Shown here: positions 8,409-18,673 of the stretch, piece after piece
How the letters are laid out: the number at the start of each line of letters is the position of its first letter
How positions within the stretch are numbered: the stretch's first letter is position 1
From: DATMER01 sp040349255
Lineage (GTDB): Bacteria > Acidobacteriota > Thermoanaerobaculia > Multivoradales > UBA5704
NCBI GenBank assembly: GCA_040349255.1
Contig: JBEQUE010000051.1
Coordinates: forward strand, 8,996 to 72,995
Reading direction: 5' to 3'
Length of the DNA: 64,000 nucleotides
Program-made: the position numbers and the translations under genes
The notes under the pieces: model-generated
What the model was told of the DNA's origin: nothing
What the model saw: the letters and a program-made list of their open reading frames with translations, nothing else
Databases searched by the model: none

Positions 8409-10226
8409 ATGTCGAACCTGACAAACCAGCTCCGGTGGTACATCGCCATCCGCGTGGTGGCGGTCGCGAGCGTGCTCATCCCCTACACGCTGCTGCAGAT
8501 CGGGCCCACGGCCCCGGCGCCGGCGGTCGAGGGGAGCACGCCGGCGCCGCCCCCGGCCGTCTCCACGCCCGCTCCCATCACCCAGACGCCGCAGTCGCCG
8601 GTCCTGGTCAACCCGCCGCCGGCCCCGCCGCCGGAGCCCGACCTGCTGCGGCCCGAGGTGGTCTACAAGGTCGGCGGCCTGACCTTCGTCGCCACCCTGG
8701 TCTACATCGCGCTGCTGAGCATCCTGCGCCGCCGGCCCACGGCCCAGGCCTACATCCAGTTCTTCGGCGACCTCCTGCTCATCACGCTCATGGTGTACTA
8801 CCTGGGCGGCATCGAGAGCCCGTTCTCGATGCTCTACCTGATCGTCATCGCCGTGGCGTCCACCCTGCTGCAGCGCCGGGCCGGCATCTCGGTGGCGAGC
8901 GGCGCCAACGCCTGCTATGCGATCCTGGTGCTCGGCCTCTACTTCCACAAGCTCCCGACCCCGCCCGGCGCGCCGGAGACGGTGCCGGTCTTCCGCCTGG
9001 TCTACAGCCTCGCCGTGCACTGCTTCGGCTTCTACGCCGTGGCGCTCCTCACCTCCTACCTGGCCCACAACGTGGCGCGCGCCGAGAGCGAGCTCAAGGA
9101 GAAGCGCGAGCACCTGGCCGACCTGGAGGTGGTGCACCGCGACGTCATCCAGTCGATCAGCAGCGGCCTCATCACGAGCGACCTCGACGGCAGGGTCACG
9201 AGCCTCAACCAGGCCGGCGTCGCCATCCTGGGCCGGCAGGAGTCCGACATGGTCGGCCGCACGATCCTCGAGTCCGGCCTGGCCTCGGCCGAGCGCTGGG
9301 CGGAGCTGACCGCGGCCAGCCAGGGGCAGCGGACGCTGCGCGCCGAGGCCGAGCTCGAGCGCGACGGCGATACCCAGTACGTGGGCTTCTCGATCTCGCA
9401 GCTCACGGACGCGGACGGCCGCCACCGCGGCTACATCGTCATCTTCCAGGACTTCACCCGCTGGCGGAAACTGGAAGGCGAGCTGCGCATCAAGGACCGC
9501 ATGGCCGCCGTGGGCGAGCTCGCGGCCGGACTGGCGCACGAGATCGGCAACCCGCTCGCCGCCATCTCCGGGTCGGTGCAGATGCTGTCCAGCTCGGCGA
9601 CCTCGGCCAGCACCACGCCGTCGCAGCGCAGGCTGATCGACATCCTGCTCAAGGAGAGCCAGCGCCTGGACCGCACGATCAAGGGCTTCCTGCGCTTCGC
9701 GCGGCCGCGCGAGCGCTCCAGCGTGCCGTTCGACATCGCCCGGCTCCTGGCCGAGAACTGCGAGCTGCTCCGCAACAGCGCCGAGGTCTCCGAGCGCCAC
9801 CGGATCGAGGTCCGGCTGGAGCCGCCCTCGGCGTCGGTGATCGCGGACCCGGACCAGGTGAGCCAGATCTTCTGGAACCTGGCGCGCAACTCCCTGCGCG
9901 CCATGCCCGACGGCGGCACCCTGACCGTCGTGGGGCGGCTCGACGAGGACCACTACCGCATGCAGGTGATCGACACGGGCCGCGGCATGAGCGAGGAGCA
10001 GCGCGCCAACCTGTTCCACCCCTTCCAGTCCTTCTTCGACGGCGGCACCGGCATCGGCATGGCCATCGTCTACCGCATCGTCCAGGAGCACGGCGGGCGG
10101 CTGCTGGTCGACACCCGGCAGGGCGGCGGCACCACGATCACCGTGGAGCTGCCGGCGAGCCGCCCGGCGGCCCAGACGGCTCCGGCCATGGCCGAGGCCA
10201 CCGCCGCGGCCGGGGAGGCGCCCTGA
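8409..10226 (+). CDS. pilS: Sensor histidine kinase PilS
   Basis: Membrane kinase (605 aa) paired with PilR. It has a first transmembrane helix at about residues 11-32, an unusual proline-rich stretch of about 45 residues, several further helices to about residue 220, a PAS domain (about 240-350), the phosphoacceptor LAHEIGNPLAAISG with His377, an N box FWNLARNSLRAM, then DTGRGM and GTGIGMAIVYRIV of the HATPase domain. In the family it senses pilin in the membrane and controls pilin transcription. Its TGA overlaps the pilR ATG by one base (TGATG), so translation is coupled. The proline-rich insertion is not typical. Confidence 0.92.
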   Translation: MSNLTNQLRWYIAIRVVAVASVLIPYTLLQIGPTAPAPAVEGSTPAPPPAVSTPAPITQTPQSPVLVNPPPAPPPEPDLLRPEVVYKVGGLTFVATLVYIALLSILRRRPTAQAYIQFFGDLLLITLMVYYLGGIESPFSMLYLIVIAVASTLLQRRAGISVASGANACYAILVLGLYFHKLPTPPGAPETVPVFRLVYSLAVHCFGFYAVALLTSYLAHNVARAESELKEKREHLADLEVVHRDVIQSISSGLITSDLDGRVTSLNQAGVAILGRQESDMVGRTILESGLASAERWAELTAASQGQRTLRAEAELERDGDTQYVGFSISQLTDADGRHRGYIVIFQDFTRWRKLEGELRIKDRMAAVGELAAGLAHEIGNPLAAISGSVQMLSSSATSASTTPSQRRLIDILLKESQRLDRTIKGFLRFARPRERSSVPFDIARLLAENCELLRNSAEVSERHRIEVRLEPPSASVIADPDQVSQIFWNLARNSLRAMPDGGTLTVVGRLDEDHYRMQVIDTGRGMSEEQRANLFHPFQSFFDGGTGIGMAIVYRIVQEHGGRLLVDTRQGGGTTITVELPASRPAAQTAPAMAEATAAAGEAP

Positions 10227-11620
10227 TGGCCGAGCGCGCCCGCCTCCTGGTCGTGGACGACGAGTCGAGCATCGTCGAGTTCCTCTCCCTGCTGCTCGAA
10301 GAGGAGGGCTACGCCGTCGAGACGGCGAGCTCCGTCACCGGCGCCCGGCAGGCGCTCGCCCGCCGGAGCTACGACCTCATCCTCTGCGACGTGATGATGC
10401 CGGACGGCAACGGCCTCGACCTGCTCAAGGAGGTCATGTCGAACGGCGCCGAGACGACCACCGGGCCGGCGGTCATCATGATGACCGCCTACACCTCGAC
10501 CAAGACCGCCATCGAGGCGATGAAGGCGGGCGCCGCCGACTACGTCTCGAAGCCGTTCGACGTCGAGGAGCTGAAGATCGTCGTCCAGAAGGCGCTGGAG
10601 CGCGAGCAGCTCGCCGACGAGAACATCTACCTGCGCCGGGAGCTGGAGCAGAAGTACACCTTCAACAACATCATCGGCAAGAGCCCGCGGATGCAGGTGA
10701 TCTTCTCGCTCATCGAGCGCATCTCGCGCACCAGCTCGACCGTGCTGGTGCACGGCGAGAGCGGCACCGGCAAGGAGCTCATCGCGCGGGCCATCCACTT
10801 CGCGAGCCCGCGGTCGACCCGCCGGTTCCTGTCGATCAACTGCGGCGCGCTGCCCGAGAACCTCCTCGAGAGCGAGCTCTTCGGCCATGAGCGCGGCGCC
10901 TTCACCGGCGCCGTGCGCGAGAAGAAGGGCCTCTTCCAGGAGGCCGACCGCGGTACGCTGTTCCTCGACGAGATCGGCGAGATGACGCCGACCATGCAGG
11001 TCAAGCTCCTGCGCGCCATCCAGGAGAAGACGGTGCGCAAGGTGGGCGGCACCGAGGAGGAGACGGTCGACGTCCGCATCATCGCGGCCACGAACCAGGA
11101 CCTGGAGACCCGGCTCACCACCGGCGAGTTCCGCGAGGACCTCTACTACCGGATCAACGTGCTGCCGATCCACCTGCCGCCGCTGCGCCAGCGGCGCGAG
11201 GACATCCCGCTCCTGGTCGACTTCTTCCTCCAGAAGTACTGCCGCCAGATGGAGCTGCCGCCGCGGCAGATCTCGGTCGAGGCCATGGCCCTGCTCGAAG
11301 GCTACGACTGGCCGGGCAACGTCCGCGAGCTCGAAAACCTGATCGAGCGCGTGCTCGCGCTCTCCCACGCCGAGACCATCACCACCCGCGACCTGCCGGT
11401 CCACCTGCTGACCCAGCGCCGAATGCAGTCCGACCTGATCCAGCTTCCGGAGGAGGGGATCGACCTGGAGGCGTACCTGGAGGACATCCGCGCCCAGCTC
11501 ATGCAGCAGGCCCTGGAGAGGACGGATGGCGTCCAGACCCAGGCGGCCGAGCTGCTCGGGATGAGCTTCCGCAGCTTCCGGTACTACGCCAAGAAGGCAG
11601 GCCTCAAAGGCGGGGATTGA
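10226..11620 (+). CDS. pilR: Sigma-54-dependent response regulator PilR
   Basis: NtrC-family activator (464 aa): receiver domain with phosphoacceptor Asp55 in LILCDVMMPDG, AAA+ domain with Walker A GESGTGKE (177-184) and the sigma-54 contact loop GAFTGA (224-229), and a C-terminal Fis-type helix-turn-helix ending in QTQAAELLGMSFRSFRYYAKK, typical of PilR. It would activate sigma-54 promoters such as that of pilA, which is not in the window. Start set by the TGATG overlap with pilS. Confidence 0.94.
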   Translation: MAERARLLVVDDESSIVEFLSLLLEEEGYAVETASSVTGARQALARRSYDLILCDVMMPDGNGLDLLKEVMSNGAETTTGPAVIMMTAYTSTKTAIEAMKAGAADYVSKPFDVEELKIVVQKALEREQLADENIYLRRELEQKYTFNNIIGKSPRMQVIFSLIERISRTSSTVLVHGESGTGKELIARAIHFASPRSTRRFLSINCGALPENLLESELFGHERGAFTGAVREKKGLFQEADRGTLFLDEIGEMTPTMQVKLLRAIQEKTVRKVGGTEEETVDVRIIAATNQDLETRLTTGEFREDLYYRINVLPIHLPPLRQRREDIPLLVDFFLQKYCRQMELPPRQISVEAMALLEGYDWPGNVRELENLIERVLALSHAETITTRDLPVHLLTQRRMQSDLIQLPEEGIDLEAYLEDIRAQLMQQALERTDGVQTQAAELLGMSFRSFRYYAKKAGLKGGD

Positions 11621-11624
11621 AGCT

Positions 11625-11666
11625 CCCTCTCCCCCGGCACGGGGGAGAGGGCTGGGGAGAGGGGGA
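11625..11666. repeat. Dispersed palindromic repeat, copy 1
   Basis: CCCTCTCCCCC and GGGGGAGAGGG form an 11-bp perfect stem around GGCAC, followed by CTGGGGAGAGGGGG. An almost identical copy lies in reverse orientation at 28791-28831 (2 differences in 41). Immediately after the pilR stop, so it may also act as a transcription terminator or mRNA 3' barrier. Confidence 0.75.
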
Positions 11667-11683
11667 ACGGGATCAAACCGCAT

Positions 11684-11713
11684 TTGACACTCCGTAGCCG
11701 ATCGTTCTAGATT
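11684..11713 (+). promoter_or_regulatory. Promoter of the kds operon
   Basis: Consensus -35 TTGACA (11684-11689), 18-nt spacer and -10 TAGATT (11708-11713). The -10 ends 5 nt before GTG 11719, so transcription would begin at or beside the start codon and the mRNA would be leaderless. Confidence 0.75.
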
Positions 11714-11718
11714 CGGTC

Positions 11719-12486
11719 GTGCACCCCTCCGCGTCCTCCGACCAGCACAACGCGGGTACCTTCAGTGGAATCATCGGCGCCATTCCGGCCCGCTATGCGT
11801 CCACGCGGCTACCCGGGAAGCCCCTGCTCCTCATCGCCGGACGGCCGATGATCGAGCACGTCTACGAGCGGGCCTCCCGGGCGCGCGGGCTCGACCGGAT
11901 CGTGGTCCTGACCGACGACGAGCGCATCGCACGGGCCGTGGAAGGGTTCGGCGGCGAGTGGGAGATGACCCCGGCCGAGTGCGCCAGCGGCACCGACCGG
12001 ATCGCCCATGCCGCACGCCGCTGGAACGCCGCGGCCGTGGTCAACATCCAGGGTGACGAGCCGCTGATCGACCCCGAGGTCGTCTCGCGCCTCGCGGTCC
12101 ACCTGGCGGACCACCCGGAAGACCCGGTCGTCACGCTGGCTGCGGATGCGGCACCGGAAGAGATGGGGAACCCGAACGCCGTCAAGGTCGTGCTCGACCT
12201 GGCCGGCTACGCCCTGTATTTCAGCCGCTCCCCGATCCCGTTCCCGAGGCAGGAGGGGGGCGCCGCACCCCTCAAGCACCTGGGGATCTACGGCTACCAG
12301 CGCGAGGCCCTGCTGCGGCTCGCGTCGCTGCCGCAGGCGCCCCTCGAACGGAGCGAATCGCTGGAGCAGCTCCGCGCCCTGGAGAACGGACTGCGCATCC
12401 GCGTGCTGCTCGCCGGGAGCGCCTCTCCCGGCGTCGACACCCGGGAAGACCTGGAGCGCGTCGAGCGTTTGCTGGAGCGGGCCTGA
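11719..12486 (+). CDS. kdsB: 3-deoxy-manno-octulosonate cytidylyltransferase KdsB
   Basis: Activates Kdo with CTP to CMP-Kdo for lipid A inner-core assembly (cytoplasm). The fold signature IPARYASTRLPGKPL, DERIA, NIQGDEPLID and HLGIYGYQ are all present; 255 aa is close to the usual 245-255. About 17 extra residues precede the conserved GIIGAIPARY, and no other ATG/GTG/TTG occurs in frame before it, so GTG 11719 must be used. A consensus promoter ends 5 nt upstream. First gene of kdsB-pyrG-kdsA-kdsD-kdsC-lpxL. Confidence 0.94.
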   Translation: MHPSASSDQHNAGTFSGIIGAIPARYASTRLPGKPLLLIAGRPMIEHVYERASRARGLDRIVVLTDDERIARAVEGFGGEWEMTPAECASGTDRIAHAARRWNAAAVVNIQGDEPLIDPEVVSRLAVHLADHPEDPVVTLAADAAPEEMGNPNAVKVVLDLAGYALYFSRSPIPFPRQEGGAAPLKHLGIYGYQREALLRLASLPQAPLERSESLEQLRALENGLRIRVLLAGSASPGVDTREDLERVERLLERA

Positions 12487-12531
12487 CGAGCTGAACCGAC
12501 CGAAACCAATCGCCGAACCGAGGAGATCTCC

Positions 12532-14219
<1,688 letters not shown>

Positions 14220-14220
<1 letters not shown>

Positions 14221-15059
14221 TGGCGGTCCATCCGGTCGAGCTGGCTCCCGGCATCGTAATCGGCAATCATCGCGGAGGCGGGGATCTCCCCGTCATCGCC
14301 GGCCCCTGCATGATCGAGAGCGAGGAGCGCACGCTCGAAACCGCCCACATCCTCGCGGCCATGGCGGAGCGCCTCGGCCTGCCCCTGGTCTTCAAGTCGT
14401 CGTTCGACAAGGCGAACCGCAGCTCGGGAGACACGCAGCGCGGTCCCGGTCTCGAAGAGGGCCTGCGCGTCCTCCGGCTGGTCAAGGAGGAGACCGGCCT
14501 GCCGGTGCTGACCGACGTCCACGAGGTGGACCAGTGCGGCCCGGCCGCCGAGGTCTGCGACGTGCTCCAGATCCCGGCCTTCCTCTGCCGCCAGACCGAC
14601 CTCGTGGTGGCCGCGGCGCGCACCGGCCGGGCGGTCAACATCAAGAAGGGCCAGTTCATGGCGCCGGACAACATGCTGAAGATCGTGGAGAAGGCCCGCA
14701 AGGCGGGCAACGACCGGGTGACCGTGACGGAGCGCGGCGCCTCCTTCGGCTATCACAACCTGGTCGTGGACATGCGCAGCTTCGCCATGATGCAGGACGA
14801 CGGGATCGCGGTGATCTACGACGTGACCCACTCGCTCCAGCTTCCCGGCGGCGAAGGCGGCGAGAGCGGCGGCCTCCGGCGCTTCGCCGAGCCTCTCGCC
14901 CGCGCGGCCGTGGCCGCGGGCGCAGACGGCCTGTTCCTGGAGATCCATCCGGACCCCGACCGCGCGCTCTCGGACAAGGCCGTTCAGCTCCCGCCCGAGC
15001 GCGCCGAGGCGTTGCTCCGCTCGCTGATCGCCCTCCGGCGGACCCTGGTGGCAGAATGA
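14220..15059 (+). CDS. kdsA: Kdo-8-phosphate synthase KdsA (metal-dependent type)
   Basis: Condenses arabinose 5-phosphate with phosphoenolpyruvate to Kdo 8-phosphate. The AGPCMIES segment carries the Cys that ligands the metal in the Aquifex-type enzyme (Asn in the metal-independent E. coli enzyme); DVTHSLQLPG (His) and FLEIHPDPDRALSDKA (Glu and Asp) supply the other ligands. KSSFDKANRSS and KKGQFMAP are substrate-binding motifs. 279 aa, normal length. ATG 14220 overlaps the pyrG stop as TGATG, and its own stop overlaps kdsD as ATGA. Confidence 0.95.
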
Positions 15060-16018
15060 GGACCGCGCGCCAGGTCGCCGTCGAGGTCCTGGAGACCGAG
15101 GCCGCGGCGGTCCGCGGCCTGATCCCGCAGCTCGACGAGCGGTTCGACAGAGCCGTCGAGCTGCTCCGCTCGTGCGCGGGCCGGGTGGTCTGCACGGGCA
15201 TGGGCAAGAGCGGGATCGTCATGAAGAAGATCGCGGCGACCCTCTCCTCGACCGGCACGCCGTCGCTCTTCCTCCACCCGGCCGAGGCGGTCCATGGCGA
15301 CCTCGGGATGATCGTGGCCGGCGACGTGGTCCTCGCCGCCTCCTACTCGGGGACGACCGAGGAGCTGCTGAAGCTCGTGGAAACCATGAAGCGGCTCGGC
15401 GCGCCCCTGATTGTGATGACCGCGAACGCCGGCTCGCCGCTCGCCCGCCACGCGGACATCCACCTGCCGGTGGCGATCGACCGCGAGGCCTGTCCGCTGA
15501 ACCTCGCGCCCACGGCCTCGACCACGGCCACGCTCGCGCTGGGCGACGCGCTCGCCATGGCGCTCCTCGAAGCCCGCGGCTTCACGAGAGAGGACTTCGC
15601 TCTCCTCCATCCCTCAGGCCAGCTCGGCAAGCGCCTCCTGCGCGTCGAGCAGATCATGCACGCCGGCGACGCCCTGCCCAAGGTCCTCGCCTCGACCCCG
15701 ATGCGCGACGCCATCTACGAGATGTCGAAGAAGGGGCTCGGGATCACCGCCGTGACCGACGAGGCCGGCCGGCTCCTCGGCTGCATCTCGGACGGCGACC
15801 TGCGGCGCCTGATCGAGCACGACGACGGCCTTCTCAAGAAGACCGCGGGCGAGTGCAGGACCCGGAACCCGCGCACCATCGACGGCGGCGAGCTGGCCGC
15901 CGCGGCGCTCAACACCATGGAAGACCACCGCATCACCTCGCTCTTCGTGTGCGGCCCGGAGGGCCGGCTCGACGGGCTGGTCCACCTGCACGACCTCTGG
16001 GGCCTGGAGCTGTTCTGA
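15056..16018 (+). CDS. kdsD: Arabinose-5-phosphate isomerase KdsD
   Basis: Converts ribulose 5-phosphate to arabinose 5-phosphate, the KdsA substrate. The N-terminal SIS domain contains CTGMGKSGIVMKKIAATLSS, FLHPAEAVHGDLGM and SYSGTTEELL; two C-terminal CBS domains follow (about 205-320), containing PKVLASTPMRDAI and FVCGPEGRLDGLVHLHDL. 320 aa matches the family. ATG 15056 overlaps the kdsA stop by four bases. Confidence 0.95.
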   Translation: MRTARQVAVEVLETEAAAVRGLIPQLDERFDRAVELLRSCAGRVVCTGMGKSGIVMKKIAATLSSTGTPSLFLHPAEAVHGDLGMIVAGDVVLAASYSGTTEELLKLVETMKRLGAPLIVMTANAGSPLARHADIHLPVAIDREACPLNLAPTASTTATLALGDALAMALLEARGFTREDFALLHPSGQLGKRLLRVEQIMHAGDALPKVLASTPMRDAIYEMSKKGLGITAVTDEAGRLLGCISDGDLRRLIEHDDGLLKKTAGECRTRNPRTIDGGELAAAALNTMEDHRITSLFVCGPEGRLDGLVHLHDLWGLELF

Positions 16019-16566
16019 GCCTCTCCGACGCCGAGCTGACCGAGCGCGCCCGGAACCTCCGGTGGCTCCTGCTGGACGTGGACGGCGTGCTGACCGACGG
16101 CCGCCTGGTCTACGGACCGGACGGCGAGCAGCAGAAGGTCTTCCACGTCCGGGACGGCCTGGGCCTGCGCCTCCTCCAGCGCTCGGGCCTCCGGATCGGG
16201 ATCCTTTCGGGCCGGGAGAGCAAGGCGCTCCAGGTGCGGGCGGACGACCTCTGGATCGACTTCCTGATGATGGACCGTTCGGACAAGGGGCCCGCCTTCG
16301 CCGAGTTCCTGGCCGAGCGCTCGGTAGCGCCGCAGGAGGTAGCCTTCATGGGCGACGACCTCGTGGACCTGCCGATCCTGCTGCGCTGCGGCCTCGCCTT
16401 TGCGCCGTCGGACGCGGTGGCCGAGGTCCGCGACCGGGCGCACCGGGTGCTGGAAGGAAAGGGAGGCTGGGGCGTGGTGAGGGAGCTCTGCGAGCTGCTG
16501 CTGCGGGCGAGAGGCGACTGGGAAGAGCTGACCGCGCCATACTACGTCGTGGGAGAGCCGGACTGA
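16015..16566 (+). CDS. kdsC: Kdo-8-phosphate phosphatase KdsC (CTG start likely)
   Basis: HAD phosphatase that dephosphorylates Kdo 8-phosphate; a small tetrameric C0 HAD enzyme. The nucleophile motif LLLDVDGVLTDG, ISGRES-like GILSGRESKAL and FMGDDLVDLPIL (motif IV) are intact; 183 aa is normal. In frame there is no ATG, GTG or TTG between the upstream stop and the catalytic Asp. CTG 16015 overlaps the kdsD TGA (CTGA) and has GGAG 5 nt upstream, so it is the best start; CTG 16036 is a second option. The C-terminus overlaps the next gene in the same CTGA manner. Confidence 0.9.
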   Translation: MSLSDAELTERARNLRWLLLDVDGVLTDGRLVYGPDGEQQKVFHVRDGLGLRLLQRSGLRIGILSGRESKALQVRADDLWIDFLMMDRSDKGPAFAEFLAERSVAPQEVAFMGDDLVDLPILLRCGLAFAPSDAVAEVRDRAHRVLEGKGGWGVVRELCELLLRARGDWEELTAPYYVVGEPD

Positions 16567-17492
16567 GCACACGGCCGACCTCGGTACCGTCCTCCTCCAG
16601 GGCCCGCCGCCGGACCAGCCGTCTCCGCGCGTCCCTGCTCCCCGGCCTCGTCCGCCTGCTCGCCCTCCTGCTCGGAGCCCTCCCGCGCCGCGCCGCTCTC
16701 GCCTTCGGCCGCGCCGCGGGCCGCCTGGGCTGGCGCGTCAGCGGCCGGGACCGGCGCCGGGCGCTCGACCATCTCGCCCTGGCCCTGCCCGAGCTGTCCG
16801 ACGCGGAGCGACAACGGATCGCGAGAGCCTCCTTCCTCTATCAGGGGATGAACGCGGCCGAGCTGCTCCACCTGCTGAAGCGGGGAGCCGACGGGATGCT
16901 GTCCGACATCGAGGTCCAGGGCTGGGAGAACGTGGAAGCGGCCCGGGCCACGCGTCGGCCGATCCTGATCCTGACCGGCCACTGCGGCAACTGGGAGCTG
17001 ATCGCGATCCCGCTCAGCCACGGCGGTCTGCCGCCCGCGGCGATCGCGAGACCGGCGGACGACCCGCGCATCCAGGACCTGATCGTGAGCATCCGCCGCC
17101 GGCTCGGCACCTCGACGATCGCGAGAGGGACCCGCGGCGCGGCGCGCCAGATCCTGGAGGTGCTCCGGAGCGGCGGCGCCATCGCCATGCTGATCGACCA
17201 GGACACGAAGGTGGACGGCGTCTGGGTCCCCTTCTTCGACCGTCCCGCCTTCACGCCGGTGGGACCCGCGGAGCTGGCGATCAAGCAGGACATGCGGGTG
17301 GTCCCCTCCTTCATCGAGAGGCGTCCGGACGGCGGCCACCTCGTGCGTTTCCTGCCCGTTCTCCCGCTGCCCAAGGATCCGCAACAGGCTACCGCGCTCA
17401 TGACCGCCGCGATCGAGCAGCAGGTCCGGCGCCGGCCGGAGCAGTGGGTCTGGTGGCACAAGCGCTGGCGTCGTCAGCCGCCGCCGGACTAG
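16563..17492 (+). CDS. lpxL: Lipid A biosynthesis acyltransferase, LpxL/HtrB family
   Basis: Membrane-associated acyltransferase of about 309 aa that would add a secondary acyl chain to Kdo-lipid A or a related acceptor. The catalytic block is LTGHCGNWEL, with ARPADDPRIQD, QDTKVDGVWVPFFDRPA and a C-terminal PEQWVWWHKRW typical of the family. No ATG/GTG/TTG exists in frame near the N-terminus; CTG 16563 overlaps the kdsC TGA as CTGA with GGGAG 7 nt upstream. The first about 45 residues are basic then hydrophobic (a membrane anchor). Its TAG is shared base for base with the stop of the convergent glycosyltransferase gene. Acyl donor and position are unknown. Confidence 0.85.
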   Translation: MSTRPTSVPSSSRARRRTSRLRASLLPGLVRLLALLLGALPRRAALAFGRAAGRLGWRVSGRDRRRALDHLALALPELSDAERQRIARASFLYQGMNAAELLHLLKRGADGMLSDIEVQGWENVEAARATRRPILILTGHCGNWELIAIPLSHGGLPPAAIARPADDPRIQDLIVSIRRRLGTSTIARGTRGAARQILEVLRSGGAIAMLIDQDTKVDGVWVPFFDRPAFTPVGPAELAIKQDMRVVPSFIERRPDGGHLVRFLPVLPLPKDPQQATALMTAAIEQQVRRRPEQWVWWHKRWRRQPPPD

Positions 17493-18664
17493 CCCCGCAT
17501 CTTCCGATAGGCCGCCTGGAAGCCGGGCAGGCGCATCAGCCTCTCGCGCAGTCGCCAGGTAGCCGTCCCGGTGACGGCGTGAAGCGTTTCCGCCAGCCGG
17601 TCCCGCTCCGATCGGATGGACAGGAGCTCCTCCCCCGCGGCCACGCTCTCGCGCCGGGGCGGCCGGCCCACCCAGTCGCTCAAATAGACCGAGGCGGCCC
17701 GCGACTCCTCGGCGGGATCGGCAGGCTCCGCGCGCGCGTGCTCGGCGATCACCTCCTCATAGAGCGCGACGAGGCGGTCGAGAGCCGTCTCCAGGCCCGC
17801 CTCCTCCCGGACCCGGCGCGAGACCTCGGCGGCGTCGCGCGCGTCGTAGCGCCCGATCTCCCGCACGATCAGATCCGGGTCGAGCGGGCGATGCAGGGAG
17901 CGATAGCCGAGGTTCAGCCGGCGCAGGGCGTCGAGGTCGGCGCTCGTGACCATCTGCCCGAGGCCGCGATGGTCGCAGAGCACCACCGCCGCCCCCACCG
18001 CCAGCGCCTCCAGCGCGCTCTTGGCCTTGGCAAAGACGAGGTCGTGCTCCGCGATCACCTCGCCCGGGTTGACCAGGGACCGGCCCACGCCCGAGCCCAC
18101 CACCTCCAGAGGGAGACCGGCGCGCCGGCAGGCTTCCTGGACCGCCGGGAGATGGGTGTCCTGCCGGGCGTAGTTGCTGAGCACCAGCGCCCGCCGGGGC
18201 CGCGCGGGGAGCGGGCCGCGCGGCGGGAAGCGGTCGAGATCGGCCCAGTTCAGGAGGACCCGGACGCGCTCTTCCGGAATCCCGTGCTCGAAGACGACGC
18301 GGTCGCGGTTCGTCCAGTCGACCGCGACGTAGCGCCGGATGCGCGGGAAGAGCGGCGGGGCGTCGCGCCAGGCGGTCCAGTCGTGCGTGGCGAAGATCCC
18401 GGGCACGCCGGGAAAGTACAGCAGGGCGGCCATGGCCTGCTGGTGGTGATGTCCGTGGATCACGTCCGGAGGGGCTCCGAGCCGGGAGAGGTCGTCGACC
18501 ACGGGGACCGTGGCGGCGCGGATCTCCTCCGCGATCTCGCCGAGCTCGGGGCTGTAGACCACGGGCGTGTGCCCCCGCCGCAGAAGGCCCAGCGCGGCCT
18601 CCTTGATGTAGACCTCGGTCCCGGTGCGGGACGCCAGGGTGACGTTCGTGAGCAGGATGCGCAA
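17489..18664 (-). CDS. Glycosyltransferase, GT4-like
   Basis: 391-aa cytoplasmic glycosyltransferase. The N-terminal Rossmann half starts MRILLTNVTLASRTGTEVYI, a glycine-containing donor loop, and the C-terminal half has FAKAKSALEALAVGAAVVL, the usual position of the nucleotide-sugar-binding Glu region in GT4 enzymes. The start is TTG 18664, 9 nt after the stop of the PIG-L-like gene, so the two form a minus-strand pair. Its C-terminal tail (about 330-391) resembles the linker region of long O-antigen glycosyltransferases. Convergent with lpxL; the two stop codons share the palindrome CTAG (17489-17492). Sugar and acceptor unknown. Confidence 0.75.
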   Translation of the reverse strand: MRILLTNVTLASRTGTEVYIKEAALGLLRRGHTPVVYSPELGEIAEEIRAATVPVVDDLSRLGAPPDVIHGHHHQQAMAALLYFPGVPGIFATHDWTAWRDAPPLFPRIRRYVAVDWTNRDRVVFEHGIPEERVRVLLNWADLDRFPPRGPLPARPRRALVLSNYARQDTHLPAVQEACRRAGLPLEVVGSGVGRSLVNPGEVIAEHDLVFAKAKSALEALAVGAAVVLCDHRGLGQMVTSADLDALRRLNLGYRSLHRPLDPDLIVREIGRYDARDAAEVSRRVREEAGLETALDRLVALYEEVIAEHARAEPADPAEESRAASVYLSDWVGRPPRRESVAAGEELLSIRSERDRLAETLHAVTGTATWRLRERLMRLPGFQAAYRKMRG

Positions 18665-18673
18665 GGGCCGGGC

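Noticed and set aside
5946..10091. 1381-codon minus-strand open frame
   Set aside because: Antisense to pilT, pilC and pilS, composed of Asp/Gly/Val/Leu/Arg repeats typical of reversed GC-rich codons; no domain recognisable.
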